DNA of 64,000 nt from Hymenobacter sp. H14-R3 (GCF_030063445.1 NZ_JASITD010000018.1:39682-103681), one strand, 5' to 3'; positions 31,901 through 39,984 are shown, numbered from the stretch's first letter. Numbers and translations are program-made. The notes: a model not told the origin generated them from the letters alone.

Positions 31901-32198
31901 CGCCGCGCTGGCCCAAACGCTGGCTACCCTCTACCCGAACCCCGCCGCCGGGGCCGATAACGTAACGCTGGCCGTTACGGGCCTGCCCCAGGATGTGCGC
32001 CTGGTAGAAGCTACGCTGGTGAACGCCTTAGGCCAGATAGTGAGCCGCACCACGCTGGCCGCCGCCCAGGGCAATGCTCGCACCAACCTGACTACCAGTA
32101 ACCTAGCTGGCGGCGTGTACCTGCTGCGCCTGAGCGCTCAAAACGCGCAGGGCCAGGTAGTAGGTAGCTTGCCCGCCCAGCGCCTGAGCCTACACTAA
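28962..32198 (+). CDS. Large secreted protein: DUF4394 domain and type IX secretion signal
   Basis: A 1078-residue exported protein. Residues 1-32 are a signal peptide ending AAFAQ. The N-terminal third has DUF4394 features: TVYGLGYNVGTGATF, RLVAIDTRPSTGQIYALGYN, VVFDFNPRADRIRVSG and a repeat of loops ending in propeller-like strands. The middle holds Thr/Asn/Gly-rich beta repeats. The last 90 residues form a T9SS type A sorting domain: TLYPNPAAG, then LVNALGQIVSRT and LAGGVYLLRLS. It should be exported by the T9SS and attached to or released from the cell surface. Base composition is less GC-rich in the first 2 kb than in neighbouring genes. The role is unknown, perhaps adhesion. Confidence 0.9.
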   Translation: MKKIFPHLGLPKGLRPAVVALGVLGAPAAFAQSSSVPVTPTTVYGLGYNVGTGATFILPLNPANLNNGNPLIQALPIAIDLTNVTPGQRLVAIDTRPSTGQIYALGYNYNLTTNNARLYTLTLNAAGNSFLVSPVSSNLLTLDLQDPTKGFAASPTVPVGTGNTLDFTTTPTPAAPQLYNVVFDFNPRADRIRVSGPRTSNGTSNGITYVLNPNTGAVGASSPVTGSFTDGQGNQVPYYLGTGAYTNSAFGVAGTTLYDLTINNGVGKVVTQNIATGALTRQADLTFATLGSAGYGSYTTLNSPTIRLDLDFYYDRGGNSGQRNIAYVLEARRNPNNNGYSSNLYTLDFSSGATTSGQATGKNIYGASDLSGAGASFIYDIAALSNSPKVWIGKSTTAPTAWNDNDNWYPMGRPTNTDDVLIPGNGTFVAFGSGYTVTTQPTVNTSNPANGTAAVSEALSVTLTNGALLTLADGGTLNIYGDFVNTDSQVSGGGSGTLALLNDPNMSTITHDLGGNVATTFPNLSVGAGIAATTSQAVSITQALTLSSNLTIGTGQLFTLLSNAAGTAYVVNNSTTNNFLNGNATVQRYIDASGNSGSSGYRQYSSPIARATVNSLTTTGQGGSFTAQVNPAYNTQDPNTLTVATYPNVFSYDETKIPGSPAVTFTNFDKGYQSPQSVNDPLIVGRSYTVQIGNTEKVQFTGQVNNGDQTIGGLTRTGNTDGSGWALVGNPYPSPLDWGTVTSGQLTNVDAAVYVFQSTEAYKGRFTSFTNGVGAGTGLIASSQGFLVRASGGTGSITLSNGNRAASSTTKFQRTAAETRPLLRLSLGLGSSPATIATAQDETFVYFEQGATAGFDGKFDAYKLANPSGYYLGTAATVAAGDQPTGLSIDGRNPLVATSATEVIAVQLSAPTGTYSLTATSLLNFASAGTQVYLRDALLGTLTNLATTPNYSFSIAANSASTGRFSLVFGSASALATAPSAALAQTLATLYPNPAAGADNVTLAVTGLPQDVRLVEATLVNALGQIVSRTTLAAAQGNARTNLTTSNLAGGVYLLRLSAQNAQGQVVGSLPAQRLSLH

Positions 32199-32230
32199 GG
32201 TTGTTTTTCTCCTTAATAAAGTTCGTTTTT

Positions 32231-32464
32231 ATGCCTACTTCCCTTTTTTCCTTGCCGCGCCTGTTACTGGCCGGTGCCCTACTGGCTGGTAGCATTGCCA
32301 CCAGCAACGCACAGTCTCCTACTTCTGGCGGGAATACCAACGGCCCATCGCTGCCCCAGAATCCCCAGGACCCCACGGCAGTTCCCCTTGATGGGGGGGC
32401 CTCCCTGCTGCTGGCCGCGGGCGTAGCCTACGGCGTGAAGCGCCTGCGCCGCCGCCAAGCGTAG
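32231..32464 (+). CDS. PID-CTERM sorting-signal small protein (exosortase substrate)
   Basis: A 77-residue protein: signal peptide (residues 1-28, ending SNAQS), a Gly/Asn/Pro/Gln linker, then a tripartite C-terminal sorting signal. That signal is the motif VPLDGG at 51-56, a hydrophobic helix ASLLLAAGVAYGV, and a basic end KRLRRRQA. The layout is that of proteins processed by exosortases, and the PID-like motif is the type I recall being paired with exosortase X in Bacteroidota. The exosortase-like gene is encoded only 0.7 kb away on the other strand. It follows the T9SS protein by 32 bp. Confidence 0.8.
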   Translation: MPTSLFSLPRLLLAGALLAGSIATSNAQSPTSGGNTNGPSLPQNPQDPTAVPLDGGASLLLAAGVAYGVKRLRRRQA

Positions 32465-32526
32465 CTTCCCTGCTTGGGCAGGCGGGCCTTTGGAGCCTGA
32501 ATAGCCCGCCAATTGCCCACAAAAAA

Positions 32527-32553
32527 GACCCTGACCGTTGAACGGTCAGGGTC
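32527..32553. terminator. Bidirectional terminator
   Basis: A perfect 13-bp stem (32527-32539 with 32541-32553) flanked by six A and five T. It lies between the converging PID-CTERM and exosortase-partner genes. Confidence 0.88.
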
Positions 32554-32640
32554 TTTTTGCGTGCTGTGCGTGCTGTGAGTAGGCCTCCAAGCGGCAAAGG
32601 CAATATTTTCTAGCTGGTCGCCCTGCGTGTAGCCTAAGGT

Positions 32641-33156
32641 TTATACCGCTTTCCTACTTCCCGAGCCGCCATTCCAGCGCCCTGGCCATAGCAGCGGCAC
32701 CAGCATCATTACGGGCAGGGGCGACACGATAAAATCGATGATGCGCCGGCTCAACTTAAACGCCCACTCCGCATTGCCAGCCAGCCGGCCGCCCACCATC
32801 AGCAGCACGTACAGGGCCAGCAGCCCCAGGTAGAGCCGCAGTGCCCAGCGTGTGCGCCGCGTATCGCGCAGCAGCACCTGCAGCAGTAGCAGGCAGCAGC
32901 CAATGTAGAACAGGCTGTAGGTGCCCATGGCGGGCAGGCTGCGGGTGGTTACCAAGTGGCTGGTACCCTGCTGCCAGTGAGCCAGGATATCGCCCAAGCC
33001 CAACAGACCCGCCAGCATTTGCCACCCGCGCGTGAGAACGGCAAACACGGCATCCGACTCCATGCCAATCATAAAAAGCAACAGGGCCAGCGCCGCCGCC
33101 GCGGTCCAGCGGCCGGGCGTCATGGGCCGCACGGGGGTAGCGAGCGGCTGGCTCAT
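32641..33156 (-). CDS. Membrane protein coupled to the exosortase (XrtX-associated type)
   Basis: A 171-residue membrane protein with about four helices (for example AAALALLLFMIGMESDAVFA, YSLFYIGCCLLLLQVLL and RLYLGLLALYVLLMVGGRLA). Its ATG overlaps the stop of the exosortase gene (ATGA, 33156-33153), so the two proteins are probably made in step and act together. The arrangement fits what NCBI names an XrtX-associated membrane protein; this is from memory. A start further upstream would be in exosortase coding DNA. Confidence 0.72.
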   Translation of the reverse strand: MSQPLATPVRPMTPGRWTAAAALALLLFMIGMESDAVFAVLTRGWQMLAGLLGLGDILAHWQQGTSHLVTTRSLPAMGTYSLFYIGCCLLLLQVLLRDTRRTRWALRLYLGLLALYVLLMVGGRLAGNAEWAFKLSRRIIDFIVSPLPVMMLVPLLWPGRWNGGSGSRKAV

Positions 33157-33707
33157 GCTTCGGCAACGGCCGGCGCGCCATACCAGCGTACCCACTGCAT
33201 CCAGAGGGCGCAAATGCACGCGTACACCACAAACGTAAAAGTGTAGTGGTGGTTGAAATCAACCGACCGGTGGGCGTAGTGATGATTGAGAGCCAATGCG
33301 CCAACCCGCACTATATTAAGCAGATATAATAAGAGTATTCCCACTGGAATGAACCATAGCTTGGGCCGGGCCGGGCCGGGAAAGGCAATGATAAAACCCG
33401 CAAACAGGGCGTATATCACCAAGCCATCGCAGGGTGGCCCCACCACCACGGCGGGCAGGTTATCCATCAGCAGCAAATTGGAGCCAGGCGCCGCGCTGGC
33501 CGTGAAGCCCAGCACGCGCAGCAGCCAGGCCCCACCCGCCGCAATATTGATGGACAGCAGCTCGTCGAGCCGGCCATCGGGCCCTACCACGCCTTCATAT
33601 AGCAGCAGCCAGGCCAGGTACAGGCCCGCGGCTACGAGCAGAAACTGCCAGCGCGGAGCCAGCTGTGCCCATTTAGAAGTGAGGGAAGACGGGAATTCAG
33701 GAAGCAT
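33153..33707 (-). CDS. Exosortase family protein (exosortase X-like)
   Basis: A 184-residue inner membrane cysteine protease/transpeptidase. The expected catalytic triad is visible: Cys93 in VVVGPPCDGLVIYALFAGF, Arg134 in LLLYLLNIVRVGALAL, and His153/His154 in FNHHYTFTFVVY. The protein is mostly hydrophobic, with about six helices. Exosortases cut C-terminal sorting helices of exported proteins; the PID-CTERM protein at 32231 is the obvious local substrate. I chose the ATG at 33707; the frame continues to 33737. The assignment to the X subtype is from the neighbouring substrate and partner. Confidence 0.82.
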   Translation of the reverse strand: MLPEFPSSLTSKWAQLAPRWQFLLVAAGLYLAWLLLYEGVVGPDGRLDELLSINIAAGGAWLLRVLGFTASAAPGSNLLLMDNLPAVVVGPPCDGLVIYALFAGFIIAFPGPARPKLWFIPVGILLLYLLNIVRVGALALNHHYAHRSVDFNHHYTFTFVVYACICALWMQWVRWYGAPAVAEA

Positions 33708-33764
33708 GGCTACAAATATATTACGCAGCCCCAGCAACTACTACGGGCTCAAACTAACGCAAAA

Positions 33765-33797
33765 AGGCGGGCTACGGATTTTATCCGTGGCCCGCCT
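33765..33797 (-). terminator. Terminator of the M48 protease gene
   Basis: A 15-bp stem (33765-33779 with 33783-33797) with one G-U pair, followed by five T on the minus strand, 20 bp past the gene stop. Confidence 0.75.
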
Positions 33798-33816
33798 CCC
33801 TCGTACTGCGCTGGGG

Positions 33817-34632
33817 CTATTGTTTCAGGCCGCCGGGGGTGCCCTGCGGGTACTGCTTCTTAATATCCTTTTGCAACTCCTCAATGCGGTTGCCGGGGTT
33901 GGGGTGGGTAGCCATGAACTCGGGCTGCCGGCTACCGCCGCCCTGTTTATCCAGCATGGCCATCACGTTCATCATCGACCGGGGGTCGTAGCCCGCCACG
34001 GGCGTCAGCTTCACGGCAAAGTCGTCGGCCTCCAGCTCGTCGTTACGGCTGAAGCGCAGGGTCACCAGCTTGGCTATCATGGCGGCGGCGGCGGCGCGGG
34101 CCACGCTGCTACCGGGGCTATTGGGGTCGTAGGAGGCAATGGCGGCCGCCCCGGTGAGGCCCTGGGTCAGCTGGCTCTTGGCTACCTGCTCGGCCGAGTG
34201 GCGGCCTACCACGTGGCCTATCTCGTGGGCCAGTACGCCGGCCAGCTGGCCTTCGGTAGTAAGGTTTTTGAGCAGGCCCTGCGTAATGAATACCTGGCCA
34301 CCCGGCAGCGCAAACGCGTTGATGGTCTGGTCATCGGCCAGCAGGTGGAAGCGGTACTGGTACTTGGTTTTCTGGTCGAGGCCGTTGGCCTGCACAATGC
34401 GCTGGCCCACCTGCTGCACGGCGGCCGTAGCGCGGGCGTCGCGGCTTTCGCCGCCGTATTGCTGCGCCATTTCGGGCACGGCCTGCACGCCCAGGGCTAT
34501 TTCCTGGTCGGCCGTCATGTTTACGTGCTGCTTCTCGCCCGTCACGGGGTTAGTCGAGGTGTTGAAAAAGTACCCAATCAGCGTAACCGCTGCGATTACA
34601 AGGCCAATAATAAAGCGAAAATTTAAGCGCAT
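33817..34632 (-). CDS. M48 family metallopeptidase
   Basis: A 271-residue periplasm-facing zinc protease. It has an N-terminal anchor or signal helix (residues 5-23), and the zinc motif HEIGH at His136-Glu137-His140 in GVLAHEIGHVVGRHSAEQ. The third ligand is probably Glu201 in NDELEADDFAV. A C-terminal MATHPNPGNRIEEL segment is typical of the Oma1/BepA/LoiP-like branch. These enzymes degrade or help fold outer membrane proteins. It has its own terminator. Confidence 0.92.
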   Translation of the reverse strand: MRLNFRFIIGLVIAAVTLIGYFFNTSTNPVTGEKQHVNMTADQEIALGVQAVPEMAQQYGGESRDARATAAVQQVGQRIVQANGLDQKTKYQYRFHLLADDQTINAFALPGGQVFITQGLLKNLTTEGQLAGVLAHEIGHVVGRHSAEQVAKSQLTQGLTGAAAIASYDPNSPGSSVARAAAAAMIAKLVTLRFSRNDELEADDFAVKLTPVAGYDPRSMMNVMAMLDKQGGGSRQPEFMATHPNPGNRIEELQKDIKKQYPQGTPGGLKQ

Positions 34633-34844
34633 AGCGTGAAAAAAGGGTAGGGGGAGAGAAAAGAATGAGTAAGCTTACCTAGTTGGGCCCAGCTGCCAGC
34701 AGCCCGGCCAACCGAATGGGGCTTGTAACGGGCAGCGCCGGGCTAGGTTATGCTGCGGGCTACCCGGTGCCGGGTCATAACCTGCTTTCGGCCCTAGCTT
34801 CGTTCTTCCGCCCGGGCTGCCCACGGCCGGCGGCCCCATTTCCT

Positions 34845-35270
34845 ATGGCTTTTTCTCTGTTTGCTTCTACTCGTGCTGCTGCCACTCGGCGGCGGCTCTT
34901 CCTGCTGGCCCTCCCCGCCTTGCTGGCCGGCTGCGGCCACGCCCTGCCCGATATTCCGGGCTTTGCGGCCCCCGCCTGGCGGGCCGACCGCTACGCCTGC
35001 GCCAACCGCCGGGCAGCCCTGCTGCCGCCGCTGCTGGCGGCCCGCCCCCGCCTCTACGAGGCCCGCGCCAACGATGTCACGGCCGTGCTCGGGGCCCCCG
35101 ATGAGGAGGAGCTGCTGGCCAATACCGAAAAAATTTATCACTACTACCTAGTGCCGGGCCCGCAGTGCGCCCCCCGCCGTCCCCACGCTACCGGCCCGCG
35201 CCTTAGCATTCACTTTGGGCCGCTGGGCACGGTTACCGAGGTGCAGGCCGACCCGCTGCCCAAGCCTTAG
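34845..35270 (+). CDS. Small lipoprotein of unknown function
   Basis: A 141-residue protein with an Arg-rich N-terminus, a hydrophobic stretch and lipobox LAGC (Cys30). The mature part has ANDVTAVLGAPDEEELLANT and YHYYLVPGPQCAPRR, ending LSIHFGPLGTVTEVQ. This order recalls small envelope proteins whose fold pairs a Gly-rich turn with beta strands (SmpA/OmlA-like), but similarity is weak. I chose the ATG at 34845, which gives the lipoprotein signal; the frame is open upstream to 34683 without sense. Confidence 0.6.
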   Translation: MAFSLFASTRAAATRRRLFLLALPALLAGCGHALPDIPGFAAPAWRADRYACANRRAALLPPLLAARPRLYEARANDVTAVLGAPDEEELLANTEKIYHYYLVPGPQCAPRRPHATGPRLSIHFGPLGTVTEVQADPLPKP

Positions 35271-35287
35271 TCAACCAGCCATAAAGA

Positions 35288-35312
35288 AGCCCGGCGGAGA
35301 CTCCGCCGGGCT
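35288..35312. terminator. Bidirectional terminator
   Basis: A perfect 11-bp stem (35288-35298 with 35302-35312) with loop GAC, followed by GCGCTTTT. It lies between converging genes ending at 35270 and 35339. Confidence 0.8.
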
Positions 35313-35338
35313 GCGCTTTTAAACGCTGGGGGCTGCGC

Positions 35339-35695
35339 CTAGCCATTACCGCCCGAGGTTGTGCCTTGGTTTTCGCTTTGCTGAAGCTGGCTGAGCTGCG
35401 AAGGCGACATAATGCGGCTGCATTCCTGGTCATATTGCGTTTGCAGCTCGCTGAGCTGGCTGTTGCGCATGGCCGGGTCTTTTTGGGTGCTGGTGCTCTG
35501 CTCAATTTCGCGCTGCCGGGTCTGGCGGGTGCGGTTGAGGGTTAGTAGCCGCACGTATTGCCCCTCGTTGAGCCGCAGGCGGGCACTCATTTCGCGGGTC
35601 ATATCGGTGGGGTTTTGGGGCTGGAGCGTCTGGGCCTGGCTCACTACGGCAAAAAGCAAGGCCAGCGGCAACAGGCGGAAGGAAGTCGTTTTCAT
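35339..35695 (-). CDS. Small exported helical protein, Spy/CpxP-like pattern
   Basis: A 118-residue protein with a signal peptide (ends SQAQ). The mature part is helical, with the pattern MSARLRLNEGQYVRLLTLNR and YDQECSRIMSPSQLSQLQQ, similar in style to the LTxxQ segments of Spy/CpxP periplasmic chaperones and sensors. No firm family assignment can be made by eye. It is a single-gene unit, divergent from rsmE. Confidence 0.6.
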   Translation of the reverse strand: MKTTSFRLLPLALLFAVVSQAQTLQPQNPTDMTREMSARLRLNEGQYVRLLTLNRTRQTRQREIEQSTSTQKDPAMRNSQLSELQTQYDQECSRIMSPSQLSQLQQSENQGTTSGGNG

Positions 35696-35839
35696 AAGTG
35701 TTTGTAGAAAATGTGCAGGCGGGCCTTGAAATTATGCTAGATTGTCCGGCCTAACCGCACGCTACGCGCCGTAGTTCCCATTTTTTCTTATTTTACTCCT
35801 TTGGCAGTAGCCTTACCTTCGCGGCTTGCCTTCTTCGCC

Positions 35840-36550
35840 ATGCTCACCTGTTTTGCCCCCGACCTGCGCCCCGGCCAGGCCAGCTACACCCTCACCGAAG
35901 ACGAAAGCAAGCACGCCGTGCGCGTGCTGCGCCTCGGCCCCGGCGCGCCCGTGCTGCTCGTAGACGGGCGCGGCACGCTGGCTACCGCCGCCATCCAGGA
36001 GGCCAACCCCAAGCGGTGCGCCCTGGCCATCACCAGCCAGGAGCTGGTGCCGCCCCGCGCCACCTACACCCACGTAGCCGTGGCCCCCACCAAAAACCTC
36101 GACCGCATGGAGTGGCTCGTCGAAAAAGCCGTGGAAGTCGGCATCGAGCGCCTCAGCTTCCTACGCTGCGCCCGCTCCGAGCGTCGCGACCTCAAGCTGG
36201 AGCGGCTGGAAAAAATTGCCGTCAGCGCCCTCAAGCAGAGTGGCCAGGCGTGGCTGCCGCAGCTTGATGAACTACTTGACTTTGATAGCTTTATAAAAAG
36301 CATCGACCCCATCACTACGTTCATTGCCCACCTCGAAGCCGGCGAGCGCACGGCGCTGGCCCAGGTTATCGGCGCCGCGCCGCGCTGCTGCGTGCTCATC
36401 GGCCCCGAGGGCGATTTTTCACCCGCCGAAATAGAGCTGGCGCTGGGCCGGGGCGTGCGCCCCGTTACGCTCGGCACCTCGCGCCTGCGCACCGAAACGG
36501 CGGCGCTGGCGGCCGTGTTCACGGCGCAGGTAGTGCGGGAGCAAGTTTAA
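35840..36550 (+). CDS. rsmE: 16S rRNA (uracil1498-N3)-methyltransferase
   Basis: A 236-residue SPOUT methyltransferase that methylates U1498 of 16S rRNA. It has an N-terminal PUA-like part with HAVRVLRLGPGAPVLLVDGR. The SPOUT part has APTKNLDRMEWLVEKAVEVG, ARSERRDLKLERLEKI, VLIGPEGDFSPAEIE and VTLGTSRLRTETAAL, all strongly conserved and including the SAM-binding knot. The ATG at 35840 gives the typical start of the family. Confidence 0.95.
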   Translation: MLTCFAPDLRPGQASYTLTEDESKHAVRVLRLGPGAPVLLVDGRGTLATAAIQEANPKRCALAITSQELVPPRATYTHVAVAPTKNLDRMEWLVEKAVEVGIERLSFLRCARSERRDLKLERLEKIAVSALKQSGQAWLPQLDELLDFDSFIKSIDPITTFIAHLEAGERTALAQVIGAAPRCCVLIGPEGDFSPAEIELALGRGVRPVTLGTSRLRTETAALAAVFTAQVVREQV

Positions 36551-36588
36551 ACAATCCGTTAACTGCTAGCATACTAATCGCTTGCTAC

Positions 36589-37701
36589 CTAGGTAGCTAC
36601 CTCACTAGCGCGCTGCGGTAGCGCGGCGCTGAGCTTTGCACCGCAAGTGGCGCAAAAAGGCATGTGACTAAAGTTTTTGCCACCGCAGCTGTGGCAGTTT
36701 GAAAACAGCTCCAACCCGCAGTGACGGCAAAAATCCGTCACGAGCTGGTTTGCTTCCTTCGCATTGGCAGGCAGTGGGAACTCCCATTTTTTCAGGATAA
36801 AATCCTTGCCGCAGGAAGGACAATAGTGGTTCTCCAGCGCCTTTTCCGCCACCTCCAACTGCACATTCTGGGCGCGCTCCTGGCTCGATGCTTTCAGCTC
36901 CTGCTGCTTGCGGTCGAGGTAAGCCCGGATGGTTTTGATGGCATAATATCCCAGCCCAACCGAGAGCGCCACCCCTACCGCCGACCGTACGTAGCCGCCG
37001 TAACTAGGCAGGTAGGGCACCAAGCCAAAAAAGAAAGCATAGAGCGAGAAAAGGGTGAACCCCAGGTACAAAGGCCAGAATTTGTGGCGGCGATAGCGAA
37101 TAAAAAAGAAGATGCCCAATCCCAGTACGGGCCCCACAAACAGAAGCCGTATCAGGAATACGCCTAGGTCATAGCGCTTGAGGGCCACCGCGTATTTCTC
37201 GTTGGCCAGCGCATTTTCCTGGTCTCGCTGCTGCTGCACTTGGGCCTGCTGCCGTTCGTTGGCCTCCACCGCGGCTTGCTGCGTAGCCATTTGCCCGCGC
37301 CAGGCCTGCTGCACTTTGTAAAAATCATCCAGCCGCGTGGCCCGGCTCACTACTTCCCGGTCTTTATTGGGCGAGCCCAACGTTTTGCGGGTTTTCACCC
37401 AGTTCTCAAACGACTGCTTCTCATCGGTATAATTCTGCTGCGCCGTTAGCATGGTTCGCTCCAGCAGTGCGTTTTTATCCCGCAGGGCTTGCACGGCCGC
37501 CTCCAGGCTGCTTTGGCGGGCGGTGAGGCTGGCTACGGCACGCTCATTCAGGAAGGATTCAGCTTTGGGACGGGCGGAGGCCGTGTCCAGGTCGCCAATG
37601 AACTGATTGGAAAGCAGAATCAGGAAAACGCACAGAATGAGGGAGATGGCGTAGTACACCAAGCGGGAGGTGCGTTCCAGGTTTTTGCTGTTGAATTCCA
37701 T
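36589..37701 (-). CDS. Membrane protein with coiled coil and C-terminal zinc ribbons
   Basis: A 370-residue protein. Order: an N-terminal membrane helix (LVYYAISLILCVFLILLSNQ), a long coiled coil rich in Gln, Glu and Ala of about 130 residues, three hydrophobic helices (LIRLLFVGPVLGLGIFFFIR and following), a second short coiled coil, and three CxxC-type knuckles near the end (CPSCGK, CRHCGLELFSNCHSCGG and CATCGAK), probably zinc ribbons. I do not recognise a named family. No neighbouring gene explains its job. The ATG at 37701 precedes the first helix. Confidence 0.7.
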   Translation of the reverse strand: MEFNSKNLERTSRLVYYAISLILCVFLILLSNQFIGDLDTASARPKAESFLNERAVASLTARQSSLEAAVQALRDKNALLERTMLTAQQNYTDEKQSFENWVKTRKTLGSPNKDREVVSRATRLDDFYKVQQAWRGQMATQQAAVEANERQQAQVQQQRDQENALANEKYAVALKRYDLGVFLIRLLFVGPVLGLGIFFFIRYRRHKFWPLYLGFTLFSLYAFFFGLVPYLPSYGGYVRSAVGVALSVGLGYYAIKTIRAYLDRKQQELKASSQERAQNVQLEVAEKALENHYCPSCGKDFILKKWEFPLPANAKEANQLVTDFCRHCGLELFSNCHSCGGKNFSHMPFCATCGAKLSAALPQRASEVAT

Positions 37702-37829
37702 GTGTTTTCTATTCTTTTTAACTTCGGTTGTATGCCTTAGCCAACCCAAACGGCAGTTGAATCCGGTGCTTCAACCCGCCGAATCCGCGCACAACCAAGT
37801 GCCCGCTTTCATCGCCAACGCGGCGCTAA

Positions 37830-39218
37830 TCAGGTGGGCGGGTTGGCCTTGTTGCGTTTCTTCACCCGCCACGGCGCTTCCTGCTCCCAGTCGCCGGCCA
37901 TGATGCAGCCGTAGGGCCGCACCTCGTCGAGCACGGTGGCCAGGCCAAACTGCGCAATCTGCTGCTGCACCTCGGCGGCGTCTTTGTAGGCGCTGGGCAG
38001 CTCCGAAATATCAATCTGGTCGAAGAAAAACCGGGCGTCAATGCCCTGCGTTTCCTCCGCAAACCATTCTTCCTTGGTCTTATCGGTGCGGCTGGCCTTG
38101 TGGCGGGTGCGGCTGAGGTTGCGGCCCGCCCCGTGCGGCGCAAAGCCCAGGTTATTGGCGGTGGTAGCGCCCTCCACAATCAAAATGGGCTGCGCCATAT
38201 TGAGCGGAATAATGCGCGGGCCGGTGATATCGGGCATAAAGCGCGGGTCGAGCGGCGTGGCCCCCTTGGCGTGGTAGTAAAGGTCGCCGTTTTTGAACAC
38301 GAAGTTGTGCTCGTTCCAGTAGCGCTGCTGCACGGGCACGGCCAGGCGCTGGGCAATATCGTCGTGCAGGCACAAGTGATTGAGCTTGGTCCACTTGCGC
38401 ACGGTTTGCAGGGCCGCCCAGTAGGCCACGCCCTCGGCCGAATCGGCAGGCAGCCAGGCATTGGCGGGCGCGGTTTGGGGCGATAGCTGCCGGCGGAAGC
38501 GCTCGGCTACCTTCATGCCCTCCGTGTAGAGGCGCGCGCCCACCCCGCGCGAGCCGTGGTGCGTCACGAGCACGGTATCGCCGGTGTTGCGCGAAATGCC
38601 CACGTACAGAAAGTGGTTGCCGTCGCCCTGCGTGCCCAGCTGCTCGTGGGCCAGGGCGAGGGTTTTGTCGGTGTCCAGAAAAGGATTGGCCTGCATCTCG
38701 GCCCGCAGGGCGGCCGGCAGCTCGTAGCGCCGTTCGGGCGGCCGGCCGCCCGGGCCGAAGTGCGTTACCTGCTGGGCCACGTCCAGCACTTTTTTAGGGT
38801 CAATTTTACCCAGGTTGGTCAGCATCACCGAGCAGCAGATATCGGCCGAATGCATGCCGGGGTGAATGGCGTTGCGCGTCACCACCACCCCACCCACCGG
38901 AATGGTGCCGGGCGGGCCCGCCGGGCAGGCATCAGGCATAATCGCGCCCGTTACCACGGTGGGCGTGCGCATGAGCAGCTGCATCGACGCCTTCACGTAG
39001 TCGATGTTTTGCTGCTCGACTACCGAGCCAGCGCTGATATTTTCGTAAAAGGGCAGCGGCTCGGGCAGCAGCGGCATGGTGGCGGGCGGCTTCACGGTAT
39101 CGAGATAAGCCAGCATTGCGTCACCGGTCAGCCCGTGGGCGTTAACGTGCTCCAGGGCCTCTTTAAACCATTTGCCCGCCTTGAAGCCGAGGTCGAGCAG
39201 GTCTTTGCCGGTAGTCAT
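37830..39218 (-). CDS. rtcB: RtcB family RNA ligase
   Basis: A 462-residue protein of the RtcB family, which joins RNA 2',3'-cyclic phosphate and 5'-OH ends using GTP and Mn2+. Metal and nucleotide motifs are visible: HPGMHSADICCSVML (family DxxC), LGTQGDGNHFLYVG, VLVTHHGSRGVGARLY, RYWNEHNFVF and APHGAGRNLSRTRHKA with the GMP-accepting His region. The DICCSV segment differs from the more usual DIGCGM. The length matches a longer RtcB branch. No archease gene is seen nearby. It is followed on the same strand by nothing, and preceded by a secreted small protein gene. Confidence 0.9.
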   Translation of the reverse strand: MTTGKDLLDLGFKAGKWFKEALEHVNAHGLTGDAMLAYLDTVKPPATMPLLPEPLPFYENISAGSVVEQQNIDYVKASMQLLMRTPTVVTGAIMPDACPAGPPGTIPVGGVVVTRNAIHPGMHSADICCSVMLTNLGKIDPKKVLDVAQQVTHFGPGGRPPERRYELPAALRAEMQANPFLDTDKTLALAHEQLGTQGDGNHFLYVGISRNTGDTVLVTHHGSRGVGARLYTEGMKVAERFRRQLSPQTAPANAWLPADSAEGVAYWAALQTVRKWTKLNHLCLHDDIAQRLAVPVQQRYWNEHNFVFKNGDLYYHAKGATPLDPRFMPDITGPRIIPLNMAQPILIVEGATTANNLGFAPHGAGRNLSRTRHKASRTDKTKEEWFAEETQGIDARFFFDQIDISELPSAYKDAAEVQQQIAQFGLATVLDEVRPYGCIMAGDWEQEAPWRVKKRNKANPPT

Positions 39219-39229
39219 GGGGTAGGTAC

Positions 39230-39817
39230 TTAATCGGTGATTTTAACGGCCGGCAGTTTGGCGGCGGCCATGGCGGCAATAGCTTCGGTGCGCACCGGCT
39301 TCAAGGTTTTCAGGAAGTTGTCGATGCCAGCGCCGTAGCCTCTTTTAGAATACGCGTACAGCAAAACGCCCGTTTTGCCCGCGCCCAGCGCCACTTGCTT
39401 GTAGCGGTACACGTTGAATTCGGCAATGCCCTGGTTACCTTCCATATTCTGGCTGAGCAGAAAATCGAGAATAATTTCTTTGTTGTCGGGACTGGTAATC
39501 AGCTGGTAGTTGCAAATGACATCGGACTGCTTGCGGGCTTCTAACTCCTTTACCTTCAAGGCCGCTACGCTTCGCACATCGGTATCCTGGCTGACCAGGT
39601 GCAGGGCTAGCATCTGCTTGAAATCGGCCGATTTTTCGCCCTTGGGCAGGTATTCCTGCACGTAGTAGGTGGCACTCGGCTTGGTAGCCCAGGCCAGGTT
39701 GTAGGTGGTGCCGCCGAAGGTGAGGGGCCCCGCCACGCCCAGCCGGTCGGTGGGGGCGGCGCTATCGCTGGTAAAAGCCATGAGTAGGATTGCCGCAATT
39801 GGCAGGTACTTTTTCAT
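39230..39817 (-). CDS. Small exported protein of unknown function
   Basis: A 195-residue protein with a signal peptide (residues 1-20). The mature part is mixed alpha/beta: GGTTYNLAWATKPSATYYVQ, YQLITSPDNKEIILDFLLSQ, IAEFNVYRYKQVALGAGKTG and YGAGIDNFLKTLKP. No family is recognised. It lies 11 bp upstream of rtcB on the same strand and is probably co-transcribed with it, yet its exported nature does not suggest a role in RNA repair. Confidence 0.7.
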   Translation of the reverse strand: MKKYLPIAAILLMAFTSDSAAPTDRLGVAGPLTFGGTTYNLAWATKPSATYYVQEYLPKGEKSADFKQMLALHLVSQDTDVRSVAALKVKELEARKQSDVICNYQLITSPDNKEIILDFLLSQNMEGNQGIAEFNVYRYKQVALGAGKTGVLLYAYSKRGYGAGIDNFLKTLKPVRTEAIAAMAAAKLPAVKITD

Positions 39818-39984
39818 TTTATGTTAGGTTAAGTGGGTGCCACCCGCGGCATCGCTTTCGCTTTAAGCCGAGCGAATATACCGGCATAGCCGGTTAGTCC
39901 TCCCCGCGGGCCCCTGCCCCGGCCCCGAACTTTGCGGCGCTACCGTTTCTTTGCCACCCTAGTTGCCTCCCCCTGCCCTCGCCC

